NCBI RefSeq assembly: GCF_021018895.1
Contig: NC_079364.1
Coordinates: 11,239,885 to 11,303,884, forward strand
Length of the DNA stretch: 64,000 nt
Source of the DNA: Seriola aureovittata
Lineage: Eukaryota; Chordata; Actinopteri; Carangiformes; Carangidae
Reading direction: 5' to 3'
A program made the position numbers and the translations under genes. Position 1 is the first letter of the stretch. Each line of letters begins with the position of its first letter. Shown one piece after another: positions 12,945 to 27,829 of the stretch. The notes beneath the pieces were generated by a model. That model worked only from the letters and a program-made list of their open reading frames with translations. It was not told the DNA's origin and did not search any database.

Positions 12945-13280
12945 TGACTTTCAGCTGTCCAGCCAGCAACTTCACTGATTCACTCTCGCCCCTCTCATAG
13001 CATCATTTTTAGCTCCCTGCTCAGCACCAAACCTTAGATACACAAATTTAGCAACTAGCAACTAAATGAGCCAGAATTTTTTCTTCAGTAGTCTTTGGTA
13101 GAGAGCAAAAACAGAGGTAGAAGACCATGAATATTGGACATTCATCAGGTGAACTCAAACATGACTCCAAATGCATGATAATGTAGCTCTATAACTGCTG
13201 GATGTGTGAAAAACAACTGATTTCAGCTGCCTTCAAGTGGCCAAAGACATCAGTAATTGCAGATTTAAATATTACATACT
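12945..13280. repeat. Possible old dispersed repeat
   Basis: The sequence from the CAGCTGTCCAGCCAGCAAC area through CTCCCTGCTCAGCACCAAAC and the CTGCTGGATGTG area resembles a dispersed fish repeat known to me only as text. No terminal repeats or duplicated target site were found. Confidence 0.35.
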
Positions 13281-13829
13281 ACTGACAACAAATGAATACA
13301 GTCAGGTATATAGAAATAAAGTCTCAATCTTCAGCTAACCGAGCTGAACCATGTAAATTTAAACCATAACTGTAATGTCACTTGGCGACAATATTGTGTG
13401 CAGCCTTGCGGACATTTGCTAGTCAAGTGAAACAGAAAGAAGCTGATATCTGACTACAAGAAGGAACATGCCTTTGAACTCAAATGTAAGGCTTACTAGA
13501 GAGAAAGTCATCAGATATGGCACAAGCCTAAAAAATTTTCGCCGATAACCTTCACACTGCAATGCCCCTGAATAAATGTCAAATACTATCTGCTGTTTGC
13601 TCAGCGGAACCATTGCATCCAATCTGCCCAAATGGAAGTGAAGAGCTGTGAGAAATAAATCCTGAAATCACACTGTGTGAAGTTACTAAAAAACAGACAA
13701 GACAAAACACTGGTAGATTTCTTCATGTTCTTCGGCTACCGTAATTGACTGCAAACATATTTTGCCCATTTGCAAAAAAAATTATTTGTTTGTCATCTTC
13801 TACTGCAATTTTCTGTCCATGTTATCCAT

Positions 13830-13830
13830 T

Positions 13831-13877
<47 letters not shown>

Positions 13878-13883
13878 ATATAT
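13830..13883. repeat. (TA)n/(GT)n compound microsatellite
   Basis: TATATA tract followed by GTGTGTGTGT and TATATA. Only 59 bp separate it from the long CA tract that follows. Confidence 0.9.
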
Positions 13884-13939
13884 AATAACTGTGTTATTAC
13901 ACATATGTCCATATGACCAGCACAGGACGCCTTGCCCAA

Positions 13940-15714
<1,775 letters not shown>

Positions 15715-16255
15715 TCTTCAATTAGACATGCTCAAGTACACTTCTGAACCACCTTATGCTTGGAGATGGTATTTGTTATGGCCAATCCATAGCAAGCACA
15801 GGAGTCTAAAGACAAAATACCACATTGGTTCTGATCAGGCAGGCCGTTCCTCCACATCACCCCCCATCAGGTTCCTCCATAGTTGCCCACATGAACAAAC
15901 TGCAGTTTAGTCCATAAACACAGTCAGAGCCTTCCTCCCAGCAACTTGCACTTGCATAGAGGTGATCCTCTTATTCTCTGAGTAGTCTAAAACAGTGGCA
16001 CACAGCCAGGGGCTTGTGAGTATCACTACACCTGCCCAGCGTGGTTGAGTCCAAGTTGGTACCACTCCAACCCCCAGGTGACATTCCATGCCCTTAGGAC
16101 CAGTCTATGACTGTCTATAGGTTCTTACCCTCATCTGCCACCTGGCTTGCATCACACCCGAACCTGATTCCTGCAGGTGGTGCAGGTCGAGACGCTTGCC
16201 AGCGAACTTCTCTCTCAGGTTTGGCTCCAAGATTGGGCCCTAGCCAGTACAGTGT
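15715..16255 (-). pseudogene. Rex3-like LINE endonuclease fragment
   Basis: On the minus strand, the segment ending near 15720 reads GLPDQNQCGILSLDSCACYG then LAITNTISKHK and VVQKC before a stop. This matches the region after the GDFNAHVGN motif of the apurinic/apyrimidinic-type endonuclease of RTE-clade fish LINEs (GLPDLNPSG...ITNT...KHK...C-T-W in intact copies). Further upstream on that strand are RWAGVVILTSPWL and ITSMQVQVAGRKALTV, matching the RRAGVG...SLRLRVG stretch, and a start-like WN/MECH area near 16080. Frames change several times and stops are present, so it is dead. Only about 0.5 kb of a roughly 3-kb element remains; the reverse transcriptase is absent. A 3' end likely from the same family is on the other strand at 28.5 kb. 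Confidence 0.72.
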
Positions 16256-19200
16256 TTGCCTATTGTTGTATCCAGTTATCCAGTACATGTAATGTTTCTT
16301 CCCTGTGCAGGAATTGGGAATGCTTCTTCATATGTTTGTTCGTAGCCTACCTGATATGAAGACAAGCGATGGTAGACTGACAAAAACCAAAAGCCCATCT
16401 TGTTTAAACTTGAATCCCTTTTATTTTTATTTGGCCCACTCCCTAAATGCCAAAAGATCTATGCTTGTGGGATGACAGGTTACCAAAACTATTTTCAGCA
16501 ACAAATTCCTTCTGAATTAAAGTGGCTTAATTTACAAGGACAACACCAAAATGAGACAGCACAATAATAATAATAATAATATCTAATAATCATAATAAAT
16601 AATGTTTTTACTACAATATTTTGCTGCATTTTTTTCAAATACACAATCTAAAAAACATCAAAAAATTTACAAAAAGTATGCATTTATTTACAGTTACTGT
16701 CTGCATTAGAAATATATTGGCAAAGGCATTGTGTAGATTTGTAGTGATTTATTTCTTTATTTACTTCCTCACAAACCAAAGCGAATTACTAAACAACATG
16801 GCCTCTGGACTTATGTTTCAACTCTTGTTGATAAAAATGTGCAGTAGTTCATAGGATGTATAGTAACTTCACTCATTCTTTTTGTTTGTGAGTGTGTCTT
16901 CAGTCAACACTGGGTTCCTGCCATCTGTTACAATGCTGTCAGAGAGACAAAAAGACTGTTGGCGAATAGCAATAAAATGAAACACACTGTATACTTATAG
17001 GGCTTTTTTTCCGAAACTTCTTGCCCCTCTGGATGCAATGGATAAAAGATGTTCTTCAGGCTGTCTGTTCCTGTCTACACAGGATGCATTTCAGCTGTGT
17101 CCTTCAGCTGTCCCTCTCCTGGAACAGATACAGTTCAATTTTAATCAATACAAGCCATCTACGCCAGCAACATAATGGTTTGAGCTTCACTACCTGTACT
17201 ACCTGTTTCCTGAGGCACATTGTTGAGTTTGAAATCTGTTTCCTCTGAAATATGTTAAGAACACATTTGCCTCTGCTAAGCTGCTGTGATGTCCCTTTTT
17301 GCTGTGCAGCTGGTATTGCCAAGGTGTAAAGGGAGATGGTTAATGTTTGTGGACCTGGATGCTTCTTCTCTTTCGCACGTTGCCCTGCACCACTCCCCTT
17401 TGCATTTATGTGTTAGGTGCTGTTTGGAATTTACCTAGCCTTTCAATTATTAACAAGGTGTGCGGCAGCAGACTTGTAACGACTAAAAGGCATGATAGTC
17501 CTAACATACATTGACAGCTAGATGTTGAGTTTCCCAACTTGGGAGCAGAGACAGTCCAACAGGGAATTACACATAAAGCAACTTTATGCTCAGTCAGCAA
17601 ATAGTACAAACAGACAATGGACTGTTGGAAGCTGCTCTCTCCACAGTATGTAGATTGAGTTAGAAATTCCACAATTACTACATAACTTTCAATGGGCAAG
17701 CAGCAGAAAAGAAAATGCCATTCTCTGTAAGACCGTTCTCAAAAGTGATGCACATGATTTAGAGGAGGTATGACAGAGCAGCTGTAATAATTATAATAAT
17801 CAGCTGTAATAATTATTGTTTTAAAGCATTCAATGGCTGAACATTGTTTAAGGCAAGCATGTGTGTCTGCAGCATTTAGGCCACATAAATATGCAGAATT
17901 AAAGCTTGATCTCCTTCTGCAGGCATCAGTTCTTCAAAAGTGTTCTTTTGCTGAGGCTGAAAGCAAAAATAGTGACAGCGAGTGTAGCTACTTACACTTT
18001 AACATAAATCATTGCTTAGGCTCTGGGCTCCATTAAGGACCAACTACTGTTATGTTGTTCAGCCTTGTTAGTCATAGTTGCCATTTGAAGTGCCACTCAG
18101 TGCCCTGGGGTTTCATATGCCTATATTAGTCGTTTTCTTCTCAAGGGCTAGCAGGGATTCAACACCTGCTGTGTTTAAGAGTGGCCATGGTGATATTTCA
18201 GACTTATCTGGCTGCAGACAAAAAGGTGACTTGTGGCTATGTGGCTTAATATTCAAATTTATGTGTGTTTGTTGAAGGGGCAATGTAAAAAAAAAACGAA
18301 AAAAAAAAAAACTGATTTTGTATTTTCTGTACGAATTCTCTAGTATTTGTTCATTGTATTAAGGCTAACAAAACACCTCTGAGAGACCTCCTACTGTGAA
18401 AAGAGAGTGTGTTCCATAGTTTTCATTGAATGAAAGAGTATGAAGAGAGCTGTTCGGCATCAACGACCATTACCTCTGTAGTGTTAATATCATAAACAAA
18501 TACAATTTTCATCAGTTATTTCAATTTCCCTGAGGATCCCAAGTGAAGAGTGGATTTGCAACATTCTTTTAATCCTTCCTGCCAGCTTTTCTTGACCCCT
18601 TTTTATCTGTTCTGCTTAGTCACCTCACCTCACTCAATCACTCACTCACTCACTCACTCACTCACTCACTCACTCTGGTCATCTGGAGCATCTTCCTTCC
18701 TTTGAGATATGTGACTCGACTGACATTAAAAGTTGGCAGGACTAAATGTAACATTCCAACATTTGATCTATTATGATTGTAAAACCTCTTCAGCTAAGGG
18801 GTCTTATTTTTGACAGTGAAGTGCTGGCAATGCCAAAGGGTCACAGTACTAGCTTATTGAAGTGTGAGCACCTTATGTGTGGTTAGAATTGTTTGGATAA
18901 AATGAACTATGAGAAGGCGTGGGCTGACATCAATCACGGATATCAAATCAGCTGCATTCATTCCCCTAAAAAGCAATGTTCTTCTATCCTTTGCTTGTGT
19001 TGGTGCAGGCAGTATCATAAAATCACCACGCGAGTGCGGGCTCAAGAAGAATCTGCTTTCAGTCAATGAAATTGCTACTTCCCCAGTGCAAGGTCACTGC
19101 AGTTGATTTGCACCAGCATGAAAATGGGCCCCAAGATATTTTATGGGACAGTGTTCTGCACACAATATAGCCTGAAAGGCTTCAAGACCTCACTGCAATT

Positions 19201-20484
19201 GAATTACATTTACTTTCATCTTAAATCTGAAAGCGCCTTTGTGCTGAACTATAATATACAAAGCATAAACTTGAGAAAATGCTGGTCACACCCGTGTGTG
19301 CTTACACTGTGAGTTTGTGTTTGTTTGCACTCACATTAGCCTTATGCCGGCCTTACACCAAACGACTTTGCTAGTGTAGCAGCTCCCATCATCATGGCCA
19401 CGTTATCTTGATCGTTTGGTGTTTGGTGATCATCCGACCTGTCTTAACTCTTAAAATTAAACATGTTTCATATTATCAGACGTTTTTAGTCATGGCTCAT
19501 TTCTCCAGCAACAAACAAGAAGCAGCAAACTGGGTTGATAGTGAGCACAGAGGCAACTCCAATGAGGTGAGTGAATGTGAATCATTTGGTGTAAGACTGA
19601 CATTAAATACATCAGGGAGGCAAGGGTAATTGGACACAAGGAAAATAATTTCTAAATAAAAACCAAAAATCATAAATACAAAGTTGGACTTTGTATTTAT
19701 TTCATTTTAGGTACAGATCATGACAGTTATAGTGTCGAGTTATTAACTTTACATAATAATAACAATAATGATGTTGAATTTCAAAGAGCAAAAAAGTCTG
19801 TAGAAACATAGTTTTTCTTCCTGTAAATTTCCACCAGGAGCCTGATGGCAAATGATCTCAAATGAATCTAATCTTGCAAATAGTGACCTTGCAAGATATC
19901 CAGTCTTCTCAAAGTCTTCTAGTGTATAGTAGGCTTAGTTTTTAACTGGTTCCATTATTAGGCCAAATACAACTGTGAATAAGTACAGCAAGACTCAGCA
20001 GCATGGAATTGTGTTACCAGCTATTCAATGTGTAAACATAATGTGAGTTGCTGTAGGTGGTGATGACCTGTGAATAGTTATCACCTTGAACCTGGGTAAT
20101 AATCAATACAATGGAAACTGAGACAAAATCTTGTTTTTTCCACCTTAATATCACATGGTATCATGGTTCAATAGAAAATGGTAAGAGTGGGAAGAAAAAT
20201 CATTTAATTTTTGGTTCCAGTGTTTTACTGTGACAACACCCTTGTTTTCAGGCAGCTTTTCATGCTGGCTTGGAAAAGCATCACAGCCACATCATCTCTC
20301 CTTTATTTGCCAGGCTTCCTGTCAGCATCTGGCTGTTACCTACTGGAGCAGCCACCTGGACAGGCCCCCCAGGCTAACAGATATGTCAGCTTTCTCCTTG
20401 GCTGCAGTTGACATCCCCTCAACTGGCCTGTGAGTGTAGCCAACTGATCTTTGGCTTGAGGTAAGCAAGGAGGGGGGCTGGATG

Positions 20485-20485
<1 letters not shown>
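16256..20485. other. Mostly unique sequence, no gene
   Basis: No exon or RNA gene was supported. A short (AAT)n tract lies at about 16562-16580 and A-rich runs at 18288-18311. The segment at about 18850-19260 has a balanced, repeat-free composition and no open frame, making it a candidate conserved non-coding element. The pair CACCAAACGA (about 19358) and TCGTTTGGTG (about 19414) is a small inverted repeat. Confidence 0.45.
18631..18676. repeat. (ACTC)n tetranucleotide microsatellite
   Basis: About ten tandem CACT/ACTC units with one early interruption. Confidence 0.93.

Positions 20486-20527
<42 letters not shown>
20486..20527. repeat. Poly-G tract, 42 bases
   Basis: Uninterrupted run of 42 G on the plus strand, flanked by purine-rich sequence. 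The glycine or proline runs in the overlapping reading frames are only its translation. It is a strong candidate for quadruplex formation and for sequencing error in length. Confidence 0.95.
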
Positions 20528-20528
<1 letters not shown>

Positions 20529-20998
20529 GCGAAAGCAAAAGGAGGAAGGATGGGGAAGGAGAAAGTGGTTGAATTGGGAGAGAACTGCAGAGAAAAACCA
20601 AGGAGCAAGGGAAGAAGGGAACACCTGGGACTGGGCCTCGATCCAGCTTGGACATCTTGTCACACCTGTAGCGTCGTCTGTCTGGCAAGCACGAGTGAAT
20701 AGAGTAAGGGAGTAGCCATCTGCTCCATCATGCCCTTCTCCAGTGTGTTGCCATGGGGATTTTTCTTGTCCAGCCAAATGTACAGCAAAGCCCTTGCCGA
20801 TAGACAATAGCGCTCACCCTCCACCTGTGCATCCCCCCTGAGCTGATTAATTTGTTGATTTTTCAAATGAACATCCTCTGGCTGCTATTGTTAAGATAGC
20901 TGTTAGTCCAAGACTTTGGAGTAAAGAGTTGTTAAGGACAGTGTGACTGAGGAACAGCTTGTCAAGGAGAAAAATCTTTCTAAATGCAAAATATGCGA

Positions 20999-21022
20999 TA
21001 TATATATATATATATATATATA
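20999..21022. repeat. (TA)n tract split by hAT insertion
   Basis: TA dinucleotide run directly left of the hAT element. TATATA resumes immediately right of the element at 21714, so the transposon landed inside a TA microsatellite. Confidence 0.95.
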
Positions 21023-21023
21023 C

Positions 21024-21713
21024 CAGTGGCGATTGCTCTAAGACTGCAAAGGAAACTCAGCTTCCCCTAAAATGTCAACAAAATAATTGGTCAAATATGT
21101 ACTGTTGTATGTACATTTCATTGACTAAATATGCGCTAGAACACATTCATCTTTTGTTCAGAATCAGCTACTTATCACAGGTAACCGACACGACTTCTTC
21201 TCATTCATCCCCGCAGCGCCACAGTGCTTTACACAGTGTAGACGCCGAGTGTCTACTGACTTCAATGGGGAAGCATAGAGTGGGTTGTTCCACTGCAGCG
21301 AAACTAGACGGTCATTTTGGTAAATGCTGGGCTTGTTCCCGCCCATCGGACGCTCAGCGTCTCTGGGGGTCTATGGGACAGTGGGCTGGCCCGGACGCTT
21401 GGCTTCTGCATGATGATTGGATGATCTGTCTGAGACTGAGTCCCTTTTTGATTGACAGCGAAATGAGCGAATCAGCGATCTTGAAGTATAAGCATCCACC
21501 GGAGCATTTTTCAAGTTTTTTATTCCGTTGTTCGGAGTTGATCTGGAGACGTTACTGATCCTCAGCGACTTTGTCTTTGTTAAAAACGACTAGCGTTGTG
21601 TTTGGCGACTCTCTTCTGTCACTCTGCGAATTTACATATAAATAAACGGACACATTTTATGATGTAGGCCGAAAATGAGCTTCCCCTCATTATAAGACCA
21701 GCAGCCGCCACTG
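21024..21713. mobile_element. Non-autonomous hAT element, 690 bp
   Basis: The left end starts CAGTGGCGATTGCT and the right end, reverse complemented, starts CAGTGGCGGCTGCT, a terminal inverted repeat of the hAT type (C-A-G-N-G start). The flanking eight bases are identical on both sides: ATATATAC at 21016-21023 and at 21714-21721. An 8-bp target duplication is the hAT hallmark. The sub-terminal phrase AGCTTCCCCT occurs near both ends in the same orientation (about 21059 and 21679). At 690 bp there is no room for the roughly 600-residue transposase, and no catalytic motif is seen, so it depends on an autonomous relative. An open frame crosses much of the element (to 21558) but resembles no protein I know. 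The perfect duplication suggests a fairly recent insertion. Confidence 0.92.
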
Positions 21714-21721
21714 ATATATAC

Positions 21722-24629
21722 AGTATATATAAGGTCTAATCATCGTCACATTATAAAACAAAAAATGTTTCCATTTTAAAGGAAATGTGGATTAGAGCTG
21801 ACCACCTACTGAAGAATTTAACTGCACTAATATATTATTGAAAGATTTATAATATGTTGCCGTGGTGAAGAAAATGACAGTGGTGCTACAGCATATCTGT
21901 GTGGTTTTACAGCATTTGAGGATAGAAAGACATACTGATCAAAGCACCAAAAGTCTCTGTCTGGGGTATTAGTAGCACTTCAGTGGATGAAGAATCCATC
22001 CAGTATTCATGGTGAATATTAATGATTCACTACATATACTGACTAGTACGTGTCCTCGATGTTGCTGCACCTATCAGGCACACAAGGAAATGTAAGATCG
22101 AACCATTAGTCATTATCAATATTTCATCATGCATCAACCCACGGAGGATGTTAAATGTGTGTGTCTGTCTGTGTGTGCCTGCGTGTGTGTTGCAAGTTGT
22201 TGCTGTATTAGAGTGTAATCCTTCTCTTGGTTTCAGAGGATAAAACTGTCTAAAAATAGAGAAAAGTGATCCGGTGACAATTTGTGCTCATATACAGTCA
22301 AACACCAGGTCTCTGTCAAACTGAGCCTTAGTTACTGGAAAAAATCATCAGAACACCACTGTGCACTAATGTGGTAATTTGTGTATGTGTGGTTTCCAGG
22401 CCTTTGTTGCTTATTTGTTGAGCGGTGCTCTTCACCAGGCTCAGATAAGGCAACTTAATGTGGGGGTAATCTGTCCTTAGATCAGTTTTGGAATACAATT
22501 TTGAGGAACATGAAATTTATGCATTTCTTGTATACTATAATACATCTTTGATTTGCAATCTGCTGCAAAATGGAGGCAGAATATTCCTACCACACCATAT
22601 AGTGCCATGTTTTTATAATAAGCATAAGCAAATAAGTGCTTCATTCATTGGAAGAGGGCAGCTTTGTTGTTTGTCCCATGCCATAGGAATTCCGACTTTT
22701 CTCAGTTTATACACATATATGATCAAATGCTTAATTTATTTGCTTTTGGAATTTGATTTTCCTGGAGTGGTTAAATGTAAAGTTATTGCATTTTCAAAAA
22801 TCAATCCTTTTTAACATGGCGCTCTCATAAAAATGCATTACAATGAACTTGGCCTTGATATTGTTGGCTCCACTCAATAAAATAAATACAGAGTTCCTTC
22901 CACTCAGGGAAGTCTGCAGCTAAGGAACTGGCATGTCTATCAGTTTAACTAATATTCAGTCTGTCTGGGGCCAGTATTTTGGTTATTGTACCTGCATGTA
23001 CATTTCAAATTTTTCAACTTTTACTAATGTACTTACAGTTCAAACTTAGTTACACTTACTCTTACTTTAAAAGTATAACAAAAATTCATAAAAAATCCAA
23101 TCTTCACGCAGTTTTCATATTTTTATATATTCAAAGGTTGATGTGCAACAGCATGTCGGTCAAAGTGAGCAAGACTGCATAGAAAATCTAGAAGAGGCAT
23201 ATTGACTGCTTTAGGGCACCGTAACTGATATTAAACCATTTTACATTTTTTGTTTTCATCACATTTGCTGCACTTTACCTAGTGACAAATCTGTTTTGTC
23301 ACTGCTGAAGGAATGGGGCAAAAATGCATCGATTCATTTCATATTTTCTTTTTCTTTTTCATTGTCTAGTTCTGTATTGACAAGGATGATCACAATAACT
23401 TACACACCTTTGTCAATTACACAATTACGCTAAAAGCTTTAGCTTGTATTTATAGACACAGCTATTAGAGCTTATATTACATTTACATGTTGTTATTCAT
23501 TACTGTATTGAGTATAGTAAAGAAAAAAAGTAGGATGTTGTATTATTTTCGATTTTCCCCCAGTAAAAAATTTCCAGACTCAAATTTGTCAGGCTGATAG
23601 TCTTTTTAACAAATTTAATGCTGCTTTAAGTGAGACATTTTGACTACATGACATTTCCTGTGTTTTGTAAGCTATAAATATACTTACTGAATATATTACC
23701 AGCACGATGGACTGTATATTGAGATACCATGGCCAAAAATATAACATGAAGTCAGTGGAATGGGAAATAGCCCATGGATAAAACAAACAGTTATGTGGCC
23801 AGAAATTCTAAGAAAAGGAACAAATTCGCATTTGGCGAGTGCTTCGTCTAAATCATGTTATCAGATGTGACAGAAAATGCCGCAGGCGGACCTCAATAGA
23901 GGGCAACACAAGAAAGTGTGTCGTGCTCTTTTTTCCCCCACTGTCCTAAGAACAGGCAGGAGCTGTAACATGATCAAAATAAATTGATAATAGTTGGGGG
24001 GCAAAACTGTCTTTCTTGCAACAGAACTTAGAGTATAAATTGTTTTCTATATCAAACAAATCTTCTTTACCAGCCAACAATATACTGGTTGAAAGGACAC
24101 TTAACCAAGCATTTATCCATAGGGAACTTAAAAGGTGTGTCATTTTTATCTATTTGCTGCCTCTCTGGAAGGTATTGGGGAGGTATGAGCCCAGGAGCTT
24201 TGTACTATATTGAAATAGATGAGATATGCTTCTTATTTATAGTCTGTGCAGCATGGACTTGGTATTTCTTTACTGTATTAAAGAAACAGTGGTCTCAATT
24301 GTCCAGCACTCAGCTATCTAATCTGATCAATTTGCCAAAAGCAGTTCATAAAAATGAGCATTAATGTTTTTTCAGAATTTAAAAATATTGTCGCTCATAG
24401 TTCATTTCTCTATAGTTTTACCTGCTTGAATGACCTTTCCAATTAAAACTGATTTTAAATTAAACAGACCTTTAAGTCAGTTACACTGACGCAGTTCATG
24501 ATTACCATTAAAATTAATGGTTGAAGTCGAGTGCCGTTTGTTGAACAAAATCCCCTTTTTCTTCTTTTCGGTGCAAAATAAAAAAGAAACTCTATTATGC
24601 AACAAGGTTATGGAGTCATGTTCTCTCTC

Positions 24630-24712
<83 letters not shown>

Positions 24713-27314
24713 ACAAAATTCCCTTTAAAATAAAAAAAGAGGTCTGCAACTTTCTATCTTATTAGGAAAAAACATCATAAACTTACATTTCATTCGATGT
24801 AGATTAACAGTTGAGTTCAAAGTTTATCCATCTGTGATTATATAATTATGCGTATCTTGTCTGATGTTATGCAAGTGAAAATTAAGATAAAAAATGAAGC
24901 AATGTATTTGTTTGTTTCAGCTTCTACCTGACTTTCACATGTTTGTTCAGGATATAACCATTTGATGATGCACAATTTCCGGTAAAGTTTTAACCATAGA
25001 GTATACAAGAAATAATCATTTCAGAGGCAGAGCCTGAAAATGTGAGCATATGTCATTTGTAAACCAGCATGGGACCAACTGTCATAAAAACACTTCCATT
25101 ATGAATTCCCTTTGAAAGTGCCCAACTGTCACATTTTCCGTGGAAATAACTGCTCGCATGACTTTCACAGGAAGCTAGACCTACAAAAACACCCATCCAC
25201 AGTCAGATTAATATCTTTACATAACTCCCTCTATCAAAGCTATTATTTTCTGTGCAGTACTGCTAATGTAGTTGCCTCTGCTACACCAGGCCTGCTGAAG
25301 TAAACATAATGAACTATGGCAAAAGTGTGGTCTCTCTCCTCACACCCTGGAAAGAGTGATAAAGATGGGGCAAATACAGTGGCCAAGCTCAGTGGAAACA
25401 GGGCAAACGCTATAAAAGTATGTGGCTGGTGAGATCACACTTTATTTGAACTGGATAAAACTGTGACTAAGCCACTTCATGATACATTTAAGAATAACTC
25501 TTCACATAGGCCTACATCAGAGAGCAAGCTGGATACAAATAGAACTGTTATGCATATTTATAAGTGTAATGTGAAGTCATCTACAGCCTTTTTACCCCTT
25601 TGTCGTGTTTTTACACAACAGTCTCATTTACATAAAGAGTAACATGAGCAAGTTTTGGAACAATCTAATTCAATCCAGCACACTGCAGTAAATACTGGTG
25701 ATTTTGGCTGTTTGATTTGGGAGGTTTGCAGTTTTATACATCAACACTTACAGTGTCTAAATTTATCAAAGAGTAAAATCTACATTCTCAAAAAAAAAAA
25801 AAATTTAAACAATAGCTGCAAGAGTATTTTTTATTCCAAAGTGACTATATTGGATAACATTACCCTGACTGTACATTACATTGCATTTCTCTTGTTGTGT
25901 CAATCACATATGTGCATATCAACATAGACCTACTTTACTGACAAAAATATCTGTTTCCACTGTGGCTCAGCTGAGTGCGGCATGTGACAACACTATTTTG
26001 GAAAATCACTCCAGTGAATGGTTAATTCGATTTGTTTTCATGTCATGGTCGCAATCTTTTGGACTACTTTGACAATCATTTTAGATGAGTACGAAGAGTA
26101 GAAGAGTAAGTGCAGGAACAAGCATTGAGAAGTTCGAAAGGAAGGCATATTGTATATACTTTATGACTTTGAAATTTGTGCTTGGACTTGGATACAATTA
26201 CCAGACTGAGGAAGAGTGAGCAGATAATGCATTTTTCCACCATTTGGACCTTTCAGGTTAATGTGATGATTCACATTTACAAACAATTAAATTTGGTGTT
26301 CTTGTTTTTCTGAAATGGGTTGTGATATGCACCACAGCCATCATCTGTCTGCATGTAGTCTACCGCTTGCTAGGTTATGATTATAGCATTGTATAACACA
26401 GTGAACTTTACCTTTTGTCTGTTATGTTCTAGTTGTACTGGCCATTGGGACTAATTCCGGTTTTAAAAAAATCCATAAGATTTTTATTGGTCCTGTCAGT
26501 ATCTTCAGCGGCCCGCTGTGTGTGCCTGTCATTCAGGGTGGGCATGAGAGGATGCCGCAGGTCCCAGTTCTGGGTTCACTGGCAAGTTTCAAACTTTGAG
26601 CTTCGCCTTCCTGAGCACAGCACAGAAAAAAAATTCCTTGCTTTAACCTCCCACCTTTTCGTTTATTGCCTTACATATTTCCTTTATCTATAGTTTCAAA
26701 GTCTTCTCTGTGTTTCCCTCAGTTCTGCTCCACATTTGATTTATCTGGCTTTTTTTTGGCAGTTCCCCTCTCTCCATTTTCTCTTCACCACGTTCTTTCC
26801 CTCCCTCTTCATAAAAGGTTTATAGAGTAGACAGGAGAGGCACATCTTGGGTGCCACTGATGGAAGAGACTTTAGGACATTAGCTCGGTGATGTCAGAGT
26901 GATTTCTTCTCTCCACTGATGACTGAGATGTTCGATCTTCTCTTTTTTCATGTATTCTTGCAGGCATTTTCCCTCCCAGTCTCCTTCCTCTGTCTTTCCC
27001 TCACTGCATTTCTCACCTTTTCCCATTTTTAAAAATTCTGCAAATAATTACTGTCTCTCTGTCTATCTTGGAAGTCTCATAAAAGGAGAAAAAACTCACT
27101 CACTGTTGCACCAAAGCTCATGAAACCAAACTGACATCATCTGCAGAATTGCCATTTTAACATTACTCACAGGAACTCACCAAAACTCAGCTGCAACTTC
27201 ATATCCTGCCCATGAACACCACAAACAGGAAGAGGGAAAATATGATTCCTTGTTTGAGACTGATCTCCTCTCTTAAATAATTCTTTATACTCTTGACTTA
27301 AAACCAAAAACAGG
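21722..27314. other. Mostly unique sequence, no gene
   Basis: No gene, RNA or complete transposon recognised apart from the TC/AT microsatellite at 24.6-24.7 kb. The plus strand is strongly pyrimidine-rich at about 26690-27060 and contains a strong splice-acceptor-like sequence (TTCTTGCAG at about 26955-26963), but no supportable exon follows. Confidence 0.45.
24621..24710. repeat. (TC)n-(AT)n compound microsatellite
   Basis: TC tract to about 24676 with one TG interruption, then an AT tract to 24710. Confidence 0.97.
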
Positions 27315-27322
27315 CAGGAGTC

Positions 27323-27829
27323 CAGTGTTGTGCTAGTTCACACTTAAAAAGAACTAGTTCAAAGTTCAGTTCATACAGATGAAAATGAACGTTCATAGTA
27401 AATTTTTCAAAATTTTGAACTAAGTTCACGGTTGCAAAAATGAACTATATCATGTTAATTTGTTCACCAACCCCAAATCACTGTCACTCCCAAACTAAAT
27501 GAATTATTGTATACCACTGAAGAATCACAGACATGAGTTACATTTAAAATCTGTATATAAATATAATCCGTTTGACTCTTCACTTGTTTGTTCATAAAAC
27601 TGCTTCAAAGGCTCAAACAAACTGGCTACAGCAGTAGTAGATGCATCTGTACTGCTAGCACCAGCCATGCTGGGCCGTGTCTATGGAGATGTCATGCGGC
27701 TCGCTGTAAAACTGTCGTAAAACCTGAGTGGCGTTCACTCCTGTCACGTTCAACCTTTGTAAACTGATTAGTTCAGTTCAGCTTTCGCAAAAAATATGAA
27801 CATATTGAAAATGTTCATGCACAACACTG
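27323..27829. mobile_element. Non-autonomous hAT element, 507 bp
   Basis: The left end is CAGTGTTGTGC and the right end is its exact reverse complement GCACAACACTG, so the terminal inverted repeat is at least 11 bp with the hAT-type CAGNG start. The flanks are CAGGAGTC (27315-27322) and CATGAGTC (27830-27837), an 8-bp target duplication with one mismatch. The interior carries several GAACTAGTTC/GTTCA-type short inverted motifs near both ends, as expected of transposase-binding sub-terminal repeats. There is no transposase coding capacity. This is a MITE-like hAT derivative, older than the one at 21 kb because the duplication has mutated. Confidence 0.88.

Noticed and set aside
20336..20807. 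Proline-rich or glycine-rich proteins up to 155 residues
   Set aside because: They depend on the 42-base poly-G run, and all frames through it look alike; no domain is seen on either side.
20959..21558. 199-residue open frame as a host gene
   Set aside because: It starts in a TA microsatellite and runs through the non-autonomous hAT element; no known domain and no codon-bias support.
26930..27060. Exon after the splice-acceptor-like TTCTTGCAG site
   Set aside because: The following sequence is pyrimidine-rich without an open frame resembling a protein or a convincing donor site.
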